The translations under genes were made by a program, and so were the position numbers. This document shows positions 34,337 through 45,186 of a stretch of DNA of 64,000 nucleotides, piece by piece. Every line of letters begins with the position of its first letter. The stretch's first letter is position 1. Location: the NCBI GenBank assembly GCA_032717465.1, contig CM064655.1, positions 13,125,652 through 13,189,651 of the forward strand. Reading direction: 5' to 3'. Source of the DNA: Coenobita brevimanus. Its lineage: Eukaryota > Arthropoda > Malacostraca > Decapoda > Coenobitidae. The notes below the pieces were generated by a model. It was not told the DNA's origin, did no database searches, and saw only the letters and a list, made by a program, of their open reading frames with translations.

Positions 34337-36402
34337 TGTAATGTTGTGTTTTTAAGGCGGCTTCTCGTCATAAAAACACGAGCTACTGGAACGGGGTCCT
34401 TTTGCTGGACCGGATGTAATGCACTAACAAAGGAACAGGGCATAAAAATAGGCAGTATACCGTATCACATCTATTACTTAGGTCCTACTCCTTACAGTGT
34501 ACATACAATGATATTTAGCATATAGGGGAACAGAGATACAGGATTACACTCGGCTTCACAGAATGATCACATATATATTAACACTATGGCACAGGGAGAT
34601 CACGGATATTCTTTAATGTCACCTGGAGGGTAATTATGCAACTGGGGTTGTTCGTTTGAATTAATTATTATGTCACTTCAAGATAATAATAAACTGGGGC
34701 TGTTCACTTGAGATCACTGAGATTGGGAGTCTGTTTCGAGGATATTACCATAATAGAGGTAGGGTGCGGATAGCGACACTCGACACTGTCACCAGGTTGC
34801 GGGGACACATACACTTGCCTTTCGGCTCACCCGCGCACCTACCTCTAGATTCACAGAAAACTCCCTGGTTCCTTGATGGGGGGAGGGACTGAATTATTTA
34901 TCAATAGACACTTCTTACCCTGATGGCACGAGTTTCTGTTAGGCCACTGTTTAATATATTTTCCGTGCAAGCACTGTCACTGTACTCTGGATCACTGTCA
35001 CTGTCACCGTCTTACCCTTGTTTCCTGGGTTGTGAGATCACTGTTTCACTTACTGTCAGGGAGGCTAACCTGTCTGGGGCCTCGACCTGAGGGGCGGCTC
35101 CTATCTTAGGGCCGCGCCGGTGGGGTGCAGGGAGGCCCTGTGGTCTGGGGGCCTCGACCTGATCGGGGGCCCTCGGGACTAGGGCCGAACAGCCGGAGCA
35201 GTCGGGCCTGCTTCCTCTGCCTCTGGGGAGTGAGGGAGCCTGGATCTCCGTCGTTGTAGACTGCGGCGGCGGGCCTGGGCGTCCTGGGACTGCGGGTGCT
35301 CAGGGGGAGAGGCGCCGTCAGGGCTGGGCTGCGGCAGCGTCTCCTGCAGGGCTCCGGCAGGGTCAAAGAACTCCCGGGTGTGGGCGGTAGGTCCGTTATT
35401 GGGCCTTGTCACCACTCTAGTGTCTCCTCCGGGCCTATAAGCCTGGATGGCGATGAAGGGCTCCCCGAAGGGAAAGAGGCTAAAGGGAGACTCACGCTCT
35501 TTGTGGTCCCTTGAGTGTGTCTATAGGTCTGAGTCAGGGCTCTCCTTCCCCTATTGTGCACCTTGGCTGTAGCCGTGAACTTGCCCGGCGTACGGGGTAC
35601 ACCTATAGGGTGATCGAGGTCACCCTTTTGCCGTGGCAAGGTACCGCCGGCGTGGTGTTCCTCCCGCAGTAGGAGACAAGCCGGAGTGAGGGGCTCAGAA
35701 GCCGCACTCTCTCCAATACGGACAGATCCTACCTGCAGGGAATTCTCCACCCTGGTACGTGCCCCGGCCGGAGCCGACTGTCTGCCCGTACGGAAAGCGA
35801 CTAACGGGTGAACTGGTTCACCCGTCCGTTGCGGCAAGGTACCGACCCCGGGACGCTGCTTCCGTAATTGGGTAGCGCTACACGTACGGTAGCAGGGTCT
35901 CTCTACCCTGGACCGTATTCTGGCCGTAGCCAAAGAGCAACTGGAGAGGGATGCACACAGGCAACTCTCTCTCCTCAGTGTGTTAAGGCCAGAGCCTGGG
36001 GTCACCTTCCCCTCTACACACTCTGTTAGGCCATAGCCTATGTCTATCACTTTCTCTTTCTTTAGGCCGTAGCCTTGGGCCTCCTGCCCTTGGGCCTCCT
36101 GCCCTAGAGGGTGTAACAAAACCGTCAATACGGTGTTACCTGGGACTGAATTCTTTTCAGTCCCACCCCTGGTCTGACGATCACTACCCCGCCCGCACAA
36201 TAGTTCAGTTTCCCTGAACGCCTGGGGTTGGGGCACTTGCGGGGAATAGGGGCTCAGGGCCGGGATGCCCCGATGACCCTCTTGCCCGGAACTACTAACC
36301 TCACCAGTGTGTCCTCCTGGGGTGGTGGTGGGGTGGCGGCTTGGTGGTGGTGTGGAGGGTGGTGAGGTGGGAGGTCCTGCGGCAGGCACGGCGGGCATTT
36401 TA
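34337..36402 (-). repeat. 5' LTR of element A
   Basis: 2066 bp. It starts TAAAATGCCCGCC in element orientation and ends AACACAACATTACA directly before the PBS. A 300-codon Pro/Arg-rich stop-free frame starts at the LTR edge. Putative splice signals GTGAGG (36304) and TTCAG (36214) lie 91 bp apart. Confidence 0.88.
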
Positions 36403-36407
36403 GAGAC

Positions 36408-37030
36408 AAAAGTAATATACAAAGATTCCTATCCTAACTGACCCAGGGTACTGTGTCTATATCTAAGCCCTACGGAACCAGAGAAATGTATCAGTGGCGG
36501 CCCGAGACTAACTAGGAACAGTCCATAAAGACAGAACTTGTAAACAGTGTCGCCATGGCTAAGTGACATTCCCGCACGTTGTGACTCGGGAACGGACATT
36601 GCGCCTATGTGATGTGTATGGTAGTACTAATTAACCTGGCGCTTCACTCCATCCATATGTAGCGTACCGTGACATGTGTATTAAAAGGCAATTGTGCCCT
36701 AGCTCTAACACCTATATTGTGCCCTTGTGACCTGTCATATATACTGTATGTGTATTGAAGAAGGTTGTATACTGACCCCATCAATGCTTTGCTTACGGAC
36801 ACATTGTACCAATAGTAGTAACTGTCACTTTGCCCTTTCCATATTCAGTGTATCTTTGTTTATGTATTGTAAGGAGTTTGGATTAAGACAACAGATGTGT
36901 TAAGGTATATAGCCGAGTTTTTATTCCCTGTTCCTTTGTGAGTGTTCTACTTCCGGTCTAGAAAGAGGACCCCGCTCAGTCGCTGGTGTCTTTAGGACGA
37001 GAGGTCGGACTAAAAACACCCAGCATAACA
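36408..37030 (+). mobile_element. LTR fragment C, part 3
   Basis: From ctgacccagggtactgtgtc to taaaaacacccagcataaca this follows the 3' 600 bp of B's 5' LTR (39510-40100). What follows at 37031 (cctaggtatg) is not a PBS, so C was a solo or 3' LTR. Element A's duplicated GAGAC lies at the junction. Confidence 0.75.
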
Positions 37031-37830
37031 CCTAGGTATGCTTTAATTCGGTAAATGCAGGAAAACTTTACTATAGAAGCCGTGAAAGCACACCGGGTGT
37101 AACAGCATTCATCACATATTTACCAGTCTCTAGGTGCTCATTTTGTTTGAAACTCATATAAATTAGCTTTCTGAAAGAACAATGCTTAAGAAAATCTACA
37201 AAGTTTTTCATATGAAAATTGTACAGTGAAGCCGAAATCGTGCAGAGACGAGCCAGGCGACCGAAATCCGGCGATGCCGAGGGCTCCAAAATACGGTACA
37301 AAAAGTCAAAACAACATGCTAGTGGTGTACCCTGAACAGGGTATTCCTCTAGACTTCAGGAAATACTTCAGTCTAGGCACTGTCCATTTTTCTCTGCAAC
37401 GGTTTTCCATGATCTCTGTACAGTACGTCCAGCGTGGCAGTAGACACATGTGAGTTTGTTGTTTATAATCCTACCGTACGATCTTCAGCCATGTCTTGCT
37501 AATATTTCCTGATGAAGAAGAGTTACATGTTTCTTATAACACTTTATTTTGTTTTGATTGACAACTACATGAAATGGATGTAAAATACAGCTGATCGATG
37601 GTAAAGGAAGGAAAGAATAATAACCGTCCCCAAACCGAGATGGTAAACTCAGCCCACCATTTCTCTATTTGACTATAATACAGCCTCTCTTCCTTGTAGC
37701 AGTGACTAAAATAATGTTACAATTTCTCCATTCCCTTTAGTGACACAGAGGGCACATAAAATGAACGGAGTCAGTAGACCGACTTTGATGTCGAAAATTA
37801 AATAATCTGGTGAAGAATAGCAGTTTTTCC
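37031..37830. other. No gene seen
   Basis: Mixed-composition sequence between LTR C and the CR1-like LINE. Nothing recognised. Confidence 0.5.
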
Positions 37831-37837
37831 TTAATTC

Positions 37838-37968
37838 GTGACATCGGAAATTATGTTTTTAGTATATATAAATGACAGTAATAATGGAAATGGAAGCTAT
37901 CTAAACATAGTTGCTGATGATGTAAAAATACAAAGGAAAATTACCAACAGATTCTTGCAAAGAGCTAC
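37838..37968 (+). mobile_element. CR1-like LINE fragment, left of element B
   Basis: FLVYINDSNNGNGSYLNIVADDVKIQRK contains the RT motif B/C region of CR1-like LINEs (FLVYIND...ADD). The rest of the same RT continues at 45187 after element B (GCTAC duplication at the joint). Confidence 0.75.
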
Positions 37969-40100
37969 TAAAATACGCGCCTCCGCCGCCGGACCCCCCA
38001 CCCCGCTATGGAGCCGCAGCCCTACCCCTACCCCAGGAGGACACCACGGCGGGCCAGGTGAGTGCAAGACTGGCCCAGAGCAAGAAGGGCGCCGAGGCGC
38101 CCCTACCTTGAGTCCCTCTTCCCCTCAACCTGCCCAACTGCGACAACGCAGGAATGAGACACGACCTCACGGACGGAGCAGTCCTCACCAGGATCGGGGT
38201 GGGACTGCTCCAGATACAGTCCCAGGCAACACCGCGGTAACGGCCATTGTACGTACCGGGGAGGGAGCGGCCACCGTACGCCCCTCAGTTGCTTCCCTCT
38301 GTAGCTCTGCGATAATGGCCACCACACGTACCGGGGAGGGAGCGGCCACCGTATGCCCCTCAGCTACAGCCACATCTGGAGACTGCCTCAGTGTGCTAGC
38401 TATTGAGCACACAACAGGCAAAGGCAGGAGTGGAACCGTGACAACAGCCATCGTATGTGTCGGGGAGGGAATGGCCACTGTACGTCCCTCATCCGCCTCC
38501 TCCTCCTACGGGAGTAGCTCTGTGGTAACGGCCACCGTACATACCGGGGAGGGAGCGGCCACCATATGCCCCTCAGCTTCTTTCCGTTGGGCAGGCAGAG
38601 CCGCGACAACAGCCACCATACGTGTTGGGGAGGGAATGGCCACCGTACGTCCCTCATCTGCCTCCTCCTTCGGGAGCAGCACCACGGTAACGGCCACCGT
38701 ACATCCTTCTGTTGCTGCCCTTAGAGACTGTGGAACCACAACAACGGCCACCGTACGTGTTGGGGAAGGAACAGCCAATGTACGCCCTTCATCTGCAGTC
38801 TCAAGGGTTCTCCCGGAGGGGAAGGTCCCTTGCGTGGCTGGCTCACTACCTCTCGGCTGTGTGGGACACCCTTTGTTCTTTCCCTCCAGGTGTGGTTCCC
38901 CATAGGTGTTGCCTTTCCAGGAGTGGTGGCGAGGTCCTGTCCCCGCCCTGCAGCTGGCCCCTGAACGACGACGCCCCCTGACGGACATTTCACAGAAGAG
39001 GTGCCGCAGTCTGTTCCTGACGGCGCCCCGCACTGTAGGCGACCGCAGCACCAGACCTCCCAGGGCCAGCCAGCGGATCCCAAGGCAGGACCGCTCAGGC
39101 CCCACTCCCCATCGGCTCTCCGCCTGGAGTAAGAGGTGGCAGGCCCGCCTCCTGAAGCTGTTTGGCCCCAGTCCCGAGGGCCGCCTATCAGGTCGAGGCC
39201 CCAAGGCGGAAGGGCCTCCCTACAGCCCAGCTATGAGACAGGCCCGGGCAGTGATGCCCCCGAGAGCTGTGCATTGTCTCCTGCAGGAGAGCTCTCCCGA
39301 GGGGCCCCCTCCCACGCCCGGGCGCCACCTCTGCTAACCCCAGGAATAAGCGGCTGAGTGACGACATCCCCCACCTCTCAAGTCGTGTCAGAAGCTAAGT
39401 GAATGTGACAGTAAAACAGCAACAATGTACTAGAAAGTGATGACCAGTGCCTATAAACACAAGGGCAGAAACCAGTGGTCAGTGAACATGAATAGCGAGG
39501 CGAATGTGATATACCAAAGTACTGTGTCTGTAACCAAGCCCTACGGAACCAGGGAAACATATCAGTGGCGCCCCGAGATTAACTAAGACCAGCCAGTAAA
39601 GACAGAACTAGTAAACAGTGTCACCGCAGCTAAGTGACATTCCCTTGTGCCGCGACTCAGGTACAAACATTGCGCCCATGTAATGTGTATAGTAATATTG
39701 ACCAACCTGGCACTTCACTTCACCCACGTATAGTATATCCTGTCGAGTATATTAAATGACGGTTGTGCCTTAGCTCCAACACCTTCATTGTGCCCTGGTG
39801 ACTTGTAATATCTATGTATGTTAATGTAGTTGTATTTTGCTCCTGACATCATTACTGTACTTGTGGGCACATTATACCTGTAATAACAACTCTGTCACCC
39901 TGTCCATTCTCTATCCAGTGTATCCTTGTTCTTGTATTTTAAGGAATTCGAATTAAGACAATAGATGTGCTAAGGTATACTGCCGAGTTTTTATGCCCTG
40001 TTCCTTTTTGAGTGCTTTACTTCCGGTCTAGAAAGAGGACTCTGCTCAGTCGCGGGCATTTTTAGGATGAGAGGTCGGACTAAAAACACCCAGCATAACA
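37969..40100 (+). repeat. 5' LTR of element B, with internal repeat array
   Basis: 2132 bp, from TAAAATACGCGCC to CCCAGCATAACA. It resembles A's LTR at its start (CCCCAGGAGGACAC) but differs elsewhere. It contains a seven-unit repeat array at 38238-38810 and putative splice signals CAG/GTGAGT (38058) and CGCAG (38151). Confidence 0.85.
38238..38810 (+). repeat. Repeat array within B's LTR
   Basis: Seven imperfect units are built from CGGCCACCGTACGTACCGGG, gaggga, GGCCACCGTACGYCCCTC and a variable spacer, roughly 55-130 bp each. The core word CCACCGTACG recurs about ten times. Confidence 0.75.
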
Positions 40101-40118
40101 CTGGTGCCAAGCGGTGGT
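40101..40118 (+). promoter_or_regulatory. Primer binding site of element B
   Basis: C then TGGTGCCAAGCGGTGG follows the LTR end directly. It matches A's PBS except for one base, and the same tRNA-Leu-like primer is inferred. Confidence 0.6.
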
Positions 40119-40166
40119 TCTGGATCTGATTAAAGCACGGAGGAACAAAAAGGGAAACATTGCACA

Positions 40167-41046
40167 ATGGCAGCCAAACCTCACATCCAATTGCCAAGGT
40201 TCAACCCTGAACAATATGACATCGATGTCTACTTGGATATAGTTAAACCTCTATTAGACATTGGGTTTGACAGCGACAGAGAGAAAATTGCCATCACATT
40301 ACCTAACCTGGGCAAAATTATTGCTACTATAGCCACAAAAATCGTCCCCGAATTGACATGGGACCAATTCTCACGTATTGCGAAACAGGCTGTCACGCCT
40401 TCACTTGGCAGAGTTGTCGCCCTTTCACAACTCGACGCCCTAACATACGACACCAGCCTGGATGACACTTTCGTCCAGGCACAGCGACTCTTCACTGCCG
40501 CCTATCCCAAAGCAACCACAGCCATTCGGGACCAACATTACACCCTGCTGAGAATCCTCCCGAGCACAGTCAGGGAACATTTCACTATAGATGATCCCTT
40601 GGTAGACATGAACCCCTGACCTGCAATTAGTACGACGCCTCCTCGCCGCCCGCCCCACAACCCAGCCTATCCACGCTGTAAGCAAATTCCCCATGACCAA
40701 GGCGGCGCTACCCAAGCCACGGCCACTCCTCTCACAATCTACTGTGGAGCCGTCACCTGCTGTATCCAGGGCCCACCCCCAGAAGAAACGCCCTAACCCC
40801 AGGGAAAACTTCAATCTCATTTCTATCAACCCCTGGGAATTTACCGCCTGCAGTCGCAGCTGCCCGCTACACAACATCCGTGAGCAGCTGAAAGCCAATC
40901 GACGCAGGGTGGCCACACAAGGGCACCGCAAGGTGTCCTCCCTGGAAGACAACGCCCCACATGACGATGCCCCACCCATAATGTACCCAGACCAAGGGGA
41001 TAAGGAACCCGATGAGGAAGGCATCGTACAGCAGATGAATTTTTAG
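40167..41046 (+). pseudogene. gag of element B, frameshifted
   Basis: ATG at 40167 opens MAAKPHIQLPRFNPEQ. The first block runs to 40619 (capsid region through SIVREH-like ILPSTVREHFTI) and the C-terminal block is in another frame (40693-41046), ending QQMNF-stop. An indel near 40610, within the equivalent of A's GDMENDLQ, breaks it. The CSRSCPLHNIREQLK motif is conserved with A and there is no CCHC knuckle. The stop TAG at 41044 sits in TTTTTAG. Confidence 0.82.
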
Positions 41047-41080
41047 GTCCGCCCCCACACCTCCCCATGGTGGTGGGGGC
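41040..41080 (+). promoter_or_regulatory. Putative -1 frameshift site and stem-loop, element B
   Basis: AATTTTTAG ends gag and the -1 frame continues into protease. After a 4-base spacer a stem pairs 41051-41061 (GCCCCCACACC) with 41069-41080 (GGTGGTGGGGGC), with one bulged G and a 7-base loop. A-T pair 57-74 of B is G-C in element A. Confidence 0.5.
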
Positions 41081-41460
41081 CACTTCACATAAGTACAGAC
41101 CCCCAGTCTACGATAAAATACGGCTGATTGGGGTCAAGGCAAGGCTACTGGTGGACACGGGAGCAGCCAGATCCTGCCTCTACTGACATTTTTACTCCCG
41201 CCACAGCCCCCTTCTTTCCACCTCAGCCAACCTCGTAGATGCGGGGGATGGCCCCCTCCCTATCCGTGGAGAAACCCGGGACCTGCGGACTGAAACCCAC
41301 CAGCAAGTCACCACAAGACATCCCTTCATCATCTTCGATTCCACCTGCCGTGCAAATGATGGCTACCTGGGGCTGGACCTCCCGCAAAAGCTGCATGCAA
41401 ACATCGACTGTTACAAGCGCCGCCTCCACTTCCGTCCAGCCCCCCCAACCCCCCTAACCA
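41043..41460 (+). pseudogene. Protease of element B
   Basis: The -1 frame relative to gag reads through YRPPVYDKIRLIGVKARLL and VDTGAARSCLY (active-site DTG), then TGA at 41184-41186, and then STCRANDGYLGLDLPQKL. It is the same domain as in A, inactivated by the stop. Confidence 0.78.
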
Positions 41461-41788
41461 CTCATGCAGCGCCTACACATCCTCACCTCATACACCACCC
41501 ACCACTCACCATCCTCAACCTCTCTGCGCATGCATCACACCCTTCCCATCTCCCAACACCTCACCTTCTCACCCCCACCCCTCACACTCTGCCTCACCTA
41601 TACTGCCTACCCCTCTAACTTTTCCTACCACCATCACTTCAGCTATTACCATTCCACCCCACCATGAGGCTTGGTTACAACTAAACAGACCCTCCGGTAC
41701 CTCTGTCCTCTTCTTCCCCACCCTACCACCCAGGCCCCTTTCGTCGTTAATAGCTTCTCCCACGTTCCTTCCTCCCCATGTCCGAGCA

Positions 41789-42889
41789 GTGCGAATTGCC
41801 AACCTCGTCGCCACACCACTTACCCTTCCACGAGGGCTAATAATAGGCGACATGGAGGAGGCCGAGCCTTGTGAAACACCACCATCTTCCCATCTCACTC
41901 TGCCTACTCTACCTTGTCACATCTCCCCCTTCCAAACTAACAGCCTTCGACAACTGCTCCTGGACTTCCAAGACCTCTTATCATCTGGCCCAGCAGACAT
42001 TGGGCACACCACCTACCTCAACCACGAAATCCACACCATGGGACCACCCATCCGCCAACCCTCACGATGCAAGAACCCTAAACAACGGGAAGAGGAAGAC
42101 CGGCAGGTCCAGGATATGCTCAATGCCAGCGTTATTTCCAACTACACCAGCCCCTGGTCCTCCCCCGTCGTACTGGTTAGAAAAAAGGACGGCACCATGC
42201 AGTTCTGTGTTGATTACCGTAAACTAAATGATGTCACCACCAAGGACGCCACTCCTTTACCCAGAATTGACGATTCCCTCGACTCACTACACGACTCATC
42301 ATGGTTTTCCACCCTCGACATGCAATCGGGGTACTGGCAAGTCCCCGTCCACCCAGAGGACAAACAAATAACTGCCTTCTCCACCTCCAATGGCAAGCAT
42401 TATGAATTTAACGTCCTCCCTTTCAGACTATGCAATGCCCCAGCCACATTCTCCCGCCTCATGGAATCGTTCTTAAGCAGCCCGACCTGGGAGATCTGCC
42501 TGGCGTATCTGGATGACGAAATAGTATTCAGCTGTACCTGGGCCAACCACCTCCACTGCCTCAAACAGGTCTTCATACGAATACGCCAGGCTGGATTTAA
42601 ACTAAAACCCTCTAAATGCGTCCTAGCAGAAAGATCCGTCTCCTTCCTAGGACACATGATCGGAGCCGAGGGCATCTCCCCCGATCCTGACAAACTGTGC
42701 TCCTTCGCCGACCTCCCCCTACCTAAGGACGTCCACGAAATGTGCACCTTCCTCGGACTGACCTCGTACTACCGGCGTTTCGTCAAAGGCTTCGCCGACA
42801 TCGCCAAACCATTACACGACCTAACAAAGAAAGGTGAACCTTTCATGTGGACAGACACTAGAATAGCGGCGTTCAACACCCTCAACTAA
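41789..42889 (+). pseudogene. Reverse transcriptase of element B
   Basis: The 366-codon block has VVLVRKKDGTMQFCVDYRK, LDMQSGYWQVPVHPEDK, LPFRLCNAPATF (Gly to Arg in the conserved LPFGL) and AYLDDEIVFS with the YxDD box intact. Thumb blocks IGAEGISPDPDKL and LGLTSYYRRF follow. It ends at a frameshift in the connection (NTLN-stop). Met at 41789 is not a real start. Confidence 0.85.
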
Positions 42890-43236
42890 ACTCATCTCAG
42901 CCCCCATTGTAGCTTTCCCAGACTACAACCTCCCCTTTCATCTTTACACCGACATCTCCCTCATTGCCATAGGGGCTGTACTTGCTCAGGTGCAGGACAG
43001 GCGTGAACACATTATCGCCTGCGCCAGCCGCACCCTCAATCAAGCGGAAAGGATTTACTCTTCCACCAAGCGCAAGTGCCTTGTAATTATCTGGGCATTG
43101 GATTACTTCCGCTCCTACATTTCAGGCACCCATGTAGTCATCATTACGGACCATCAATCGCTCCAATGGCTATGGCAGTCCAACACCACCAACGCCCAAT
43201 TGATTTGATGGCAAGAGGCACTGGAAGAATTCAATT
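42890..43236 (+). pseudogene. RNase H region of element B
   Basis: After the frameshift: YTDISLIAIGAVLAQVQD, IIACASRTLNQAERIYS and ITDHQSLQWLWQSNTTNAQL, then TGA at 43206-43208. Catalytic Asp positions are kept, but the reading frame is broken on both sides. Confidence 0.8.
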
Positions 43237-44420
43237 TTGAAATCTCTTACCGACCCGGAAAATTACACACTAACACCGATGCCCTTTCTCGCCTGCCTCC
43301 CCATCAACGCAATTTGTACCAAACCAGACCTCCTACAAATTTGGCGTGACAAACAATGCCCCACCTGGATCCCGCCATGCACCTTCGCCAAACTACACCA
43401 ACACGGCGACCATCTATTCAACCCAGACAGCCACATTGTTCTCGATCCCAGCACTGCACACGACGCCATGCTCCACCTTCATGCTGACAGTGGCATCCAC
43501 CTTGGCACAAAGAAGCTACTGCAAGTCTTCAATGACATATATTGGATGCCGAACCCCTCCACCATCGCCAAAAACATCATTCAAATGTGCCGAGCCTGTT
43601 CCTTAGGCAAAGACATCACGTGCACATCTGGACCATCGGGGAAAATCTCAGCACAAAAACCCTGGCAACTACTCTCGGTTGATGTAGTTGGACCTCTCAC
43701 ACCTAAAGCGGGATATAAATACATATTCACCTTCGTTGATGTTTATTCCAAATTCATCATCGCCTGCCCCGCTAAAGACCATAATGCCGTGACAGTCGCA
43801 GATGCCTTAATCCACCACGTCTTCCCTTACTTTGGGATTCCCCAAGCCCTACATTCAGATAACGCCCCAGAATTCACGGGCAAGGTCTAGGAAGAGTTTG
43901 CAACTATTCGGTTACCATAGTTCACATTCCTCTCCATACTGGCCCCAGGGAAATGGTGTCTGCGAAAGAAGCCATAGATCCCTCCTTAACCAAGTACGAA
44001 CCCGAATTCTTCAAACAGGCAACGACAACTGGCCACACCATGTCAAAATCGTGTAGTGGGGCCTTAACACATGCCCCAGAGACGATGGAATAACCCCCCA
44101 CGAGCAAGTCTTTGGGGAAGCCCCTCTCCTGCTGCCTCTCCGCCAACACCTCCAACCCCCCCCTACCCTCCACCACCAATCCCCTACAGCACCTCAAAAG
44201 GCGCCTGCACCACCTTCAATCGCAACAAGACCTACAGCCCGACACGATCCCCTCCAACCCCTACAAACCGGGAGATTCTGTCTTAGTGGCACGCCTACCA
44301 ACCCCCAGCAAAACCTCTCCCCGATTTGACTGCCCCCTCACCATCATCAAAGTCCCTAACCCTTACCAAGTCTTTATACAACAGCAGGGACAGACACGCA
44401 CATACCGCAACTGACACATG
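43237..44420 (+). pseudogene. Integrase of element B
   Basis: HLHADSGIHLGTKKLL and CRACSLGKDITC form the HHCC module. LSVDVVGPLTPKAGYKYI and ALHSDNAPEF hold the first two catalytic aspartates. TAG at 43888-43890 replaces a Trp codon. The Glu region (VCERSHRSLLNQV) and the GPY/F-like RFDCPLTIIKVPNPYQVFI lie in further frames to about 44400. Confidence 0.82.
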
Positions 44421-44641
44421 CGCCCCTTCCAACCCACCAATAATAACCCTCCACTCAAGCGCGTGCCACCTCCCCCCCCACCTCGCACCACCCACCTCAG
44501 CGCCTTCCGAGAATCACCCCGCTGATTCATACACCTACTCCTTCTCACCCCTCCCCCCTTCTAACTCACCTACCATTACACCTCCTCCTACGACACCCTC
44601 ACCTGACCCACCACCGCCTTCTTCCGACTCTGATCCCTCAC

Positions 44642-45181
44642 CAGTGGCACCCCGAGATTAACCAAGACCAGCCAGTAAAGACAGAACTATAGTAAACAGT
44701 GTCGCCGCGGCTAACTGACATTCCCGTGTGCCGAAACCCGGGTACAGACAGTGCGCCCATGTAATGTGTATAGTAATACTGACCAACCTGGCACTTCACT
44801 CCACCCACTTATAGTATATCCTGTTGTGTATATTAAATGACAATTGTGCCTTAGCTCCAACACCTACATTGTGCATTAGTGACTTTTAATATCTATGTAT
44901 GTTGATGTAGTTGTATTTTGCCCCCGACATCATTACTGTGCTTGTGGGCACATTATACTTGTAATAACAACTCTGTCACCCTGTCCATTCTCTATCCAGT
45001 GTATCCTTGTTCTTGTATTGCAAGGAGTTCGAATTAAGACAATAGATGTGCTAAGGTATACTGCCGAGTTTTTATGCCCTGTTCCTTTGTGAGTGCTTTA
45101 CTTCCGGTCTAGAAAGAGGACCCTGCTCAGTCGCGGGCGTTTTTAGGACGAGAGGTCGGACTAAAAACACCCAGCATAACA
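44642..45181 (+). repeat. 3' LTR remnant of element B
   Basis: Matches 39563-40100 of the 5' LTR, from cagtggcRccccgagattaa to cccagcataaca. The first about 1.6 kb of the LTR and the PPT are deleted; the element's own end and TSD are intact. Confidence 0.85.
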
Positions 45182-45186
45182 GCTAC

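Larger units (their letters stand above)
26926..36402 (-). mobile_element. Ty3/gypsy retrotransposon A, nearly complete
   Basis: The 9477-bp minus-strand element is flanked by GAGAC (26921-26925 and 36403-36407). Two LTRs (26926-28971 and 34337-36402) are near-identical, differing by scattered substitutions and an 18-bp-class indel near 34460. Internal order from the 5' LTR is PBS, gag, protease in the -1 frame, RT/RNase H, integrase with GPY/F module, PPT, 3' LTR. There is no envelope ORF. Three premature stops (34072, 32308, 31180) inactivate this copy; otherwise the pol frame is intact. It inserted in reverse into LTR C. Confidence 0.9.
37969..45181 (+). mobile_element. Ty3/gypsy retrotransposon B, decayed
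   Basis: GCTAC flanks both ends (37964-37968 and 45182-45186). The 5' LTR is full (37969-40100); the 3' LTR keeps only its last 540 bp (44642-45181), because a deletion joins the pol tail to mid-LTR. Internal order matches A: PBS, gag, protease, RT/RNase H, integrase. Breaks include a frameshift after 40615, TGA at 41184, a frameshift at about 42885, TGA at 43206, a frameshift near 43300, TAG at 43888 and TAG near 44054. It is older than A. Confidence 0.88.

Noticed and set aside
26926..45181. Endogenous retrovirus with envelope
   Set aside because: No membrane-spanning or signal-peptide ORF follows integrase in A or B; both are gag-pol LTR retrotransposons of Ty3/gypsy type.
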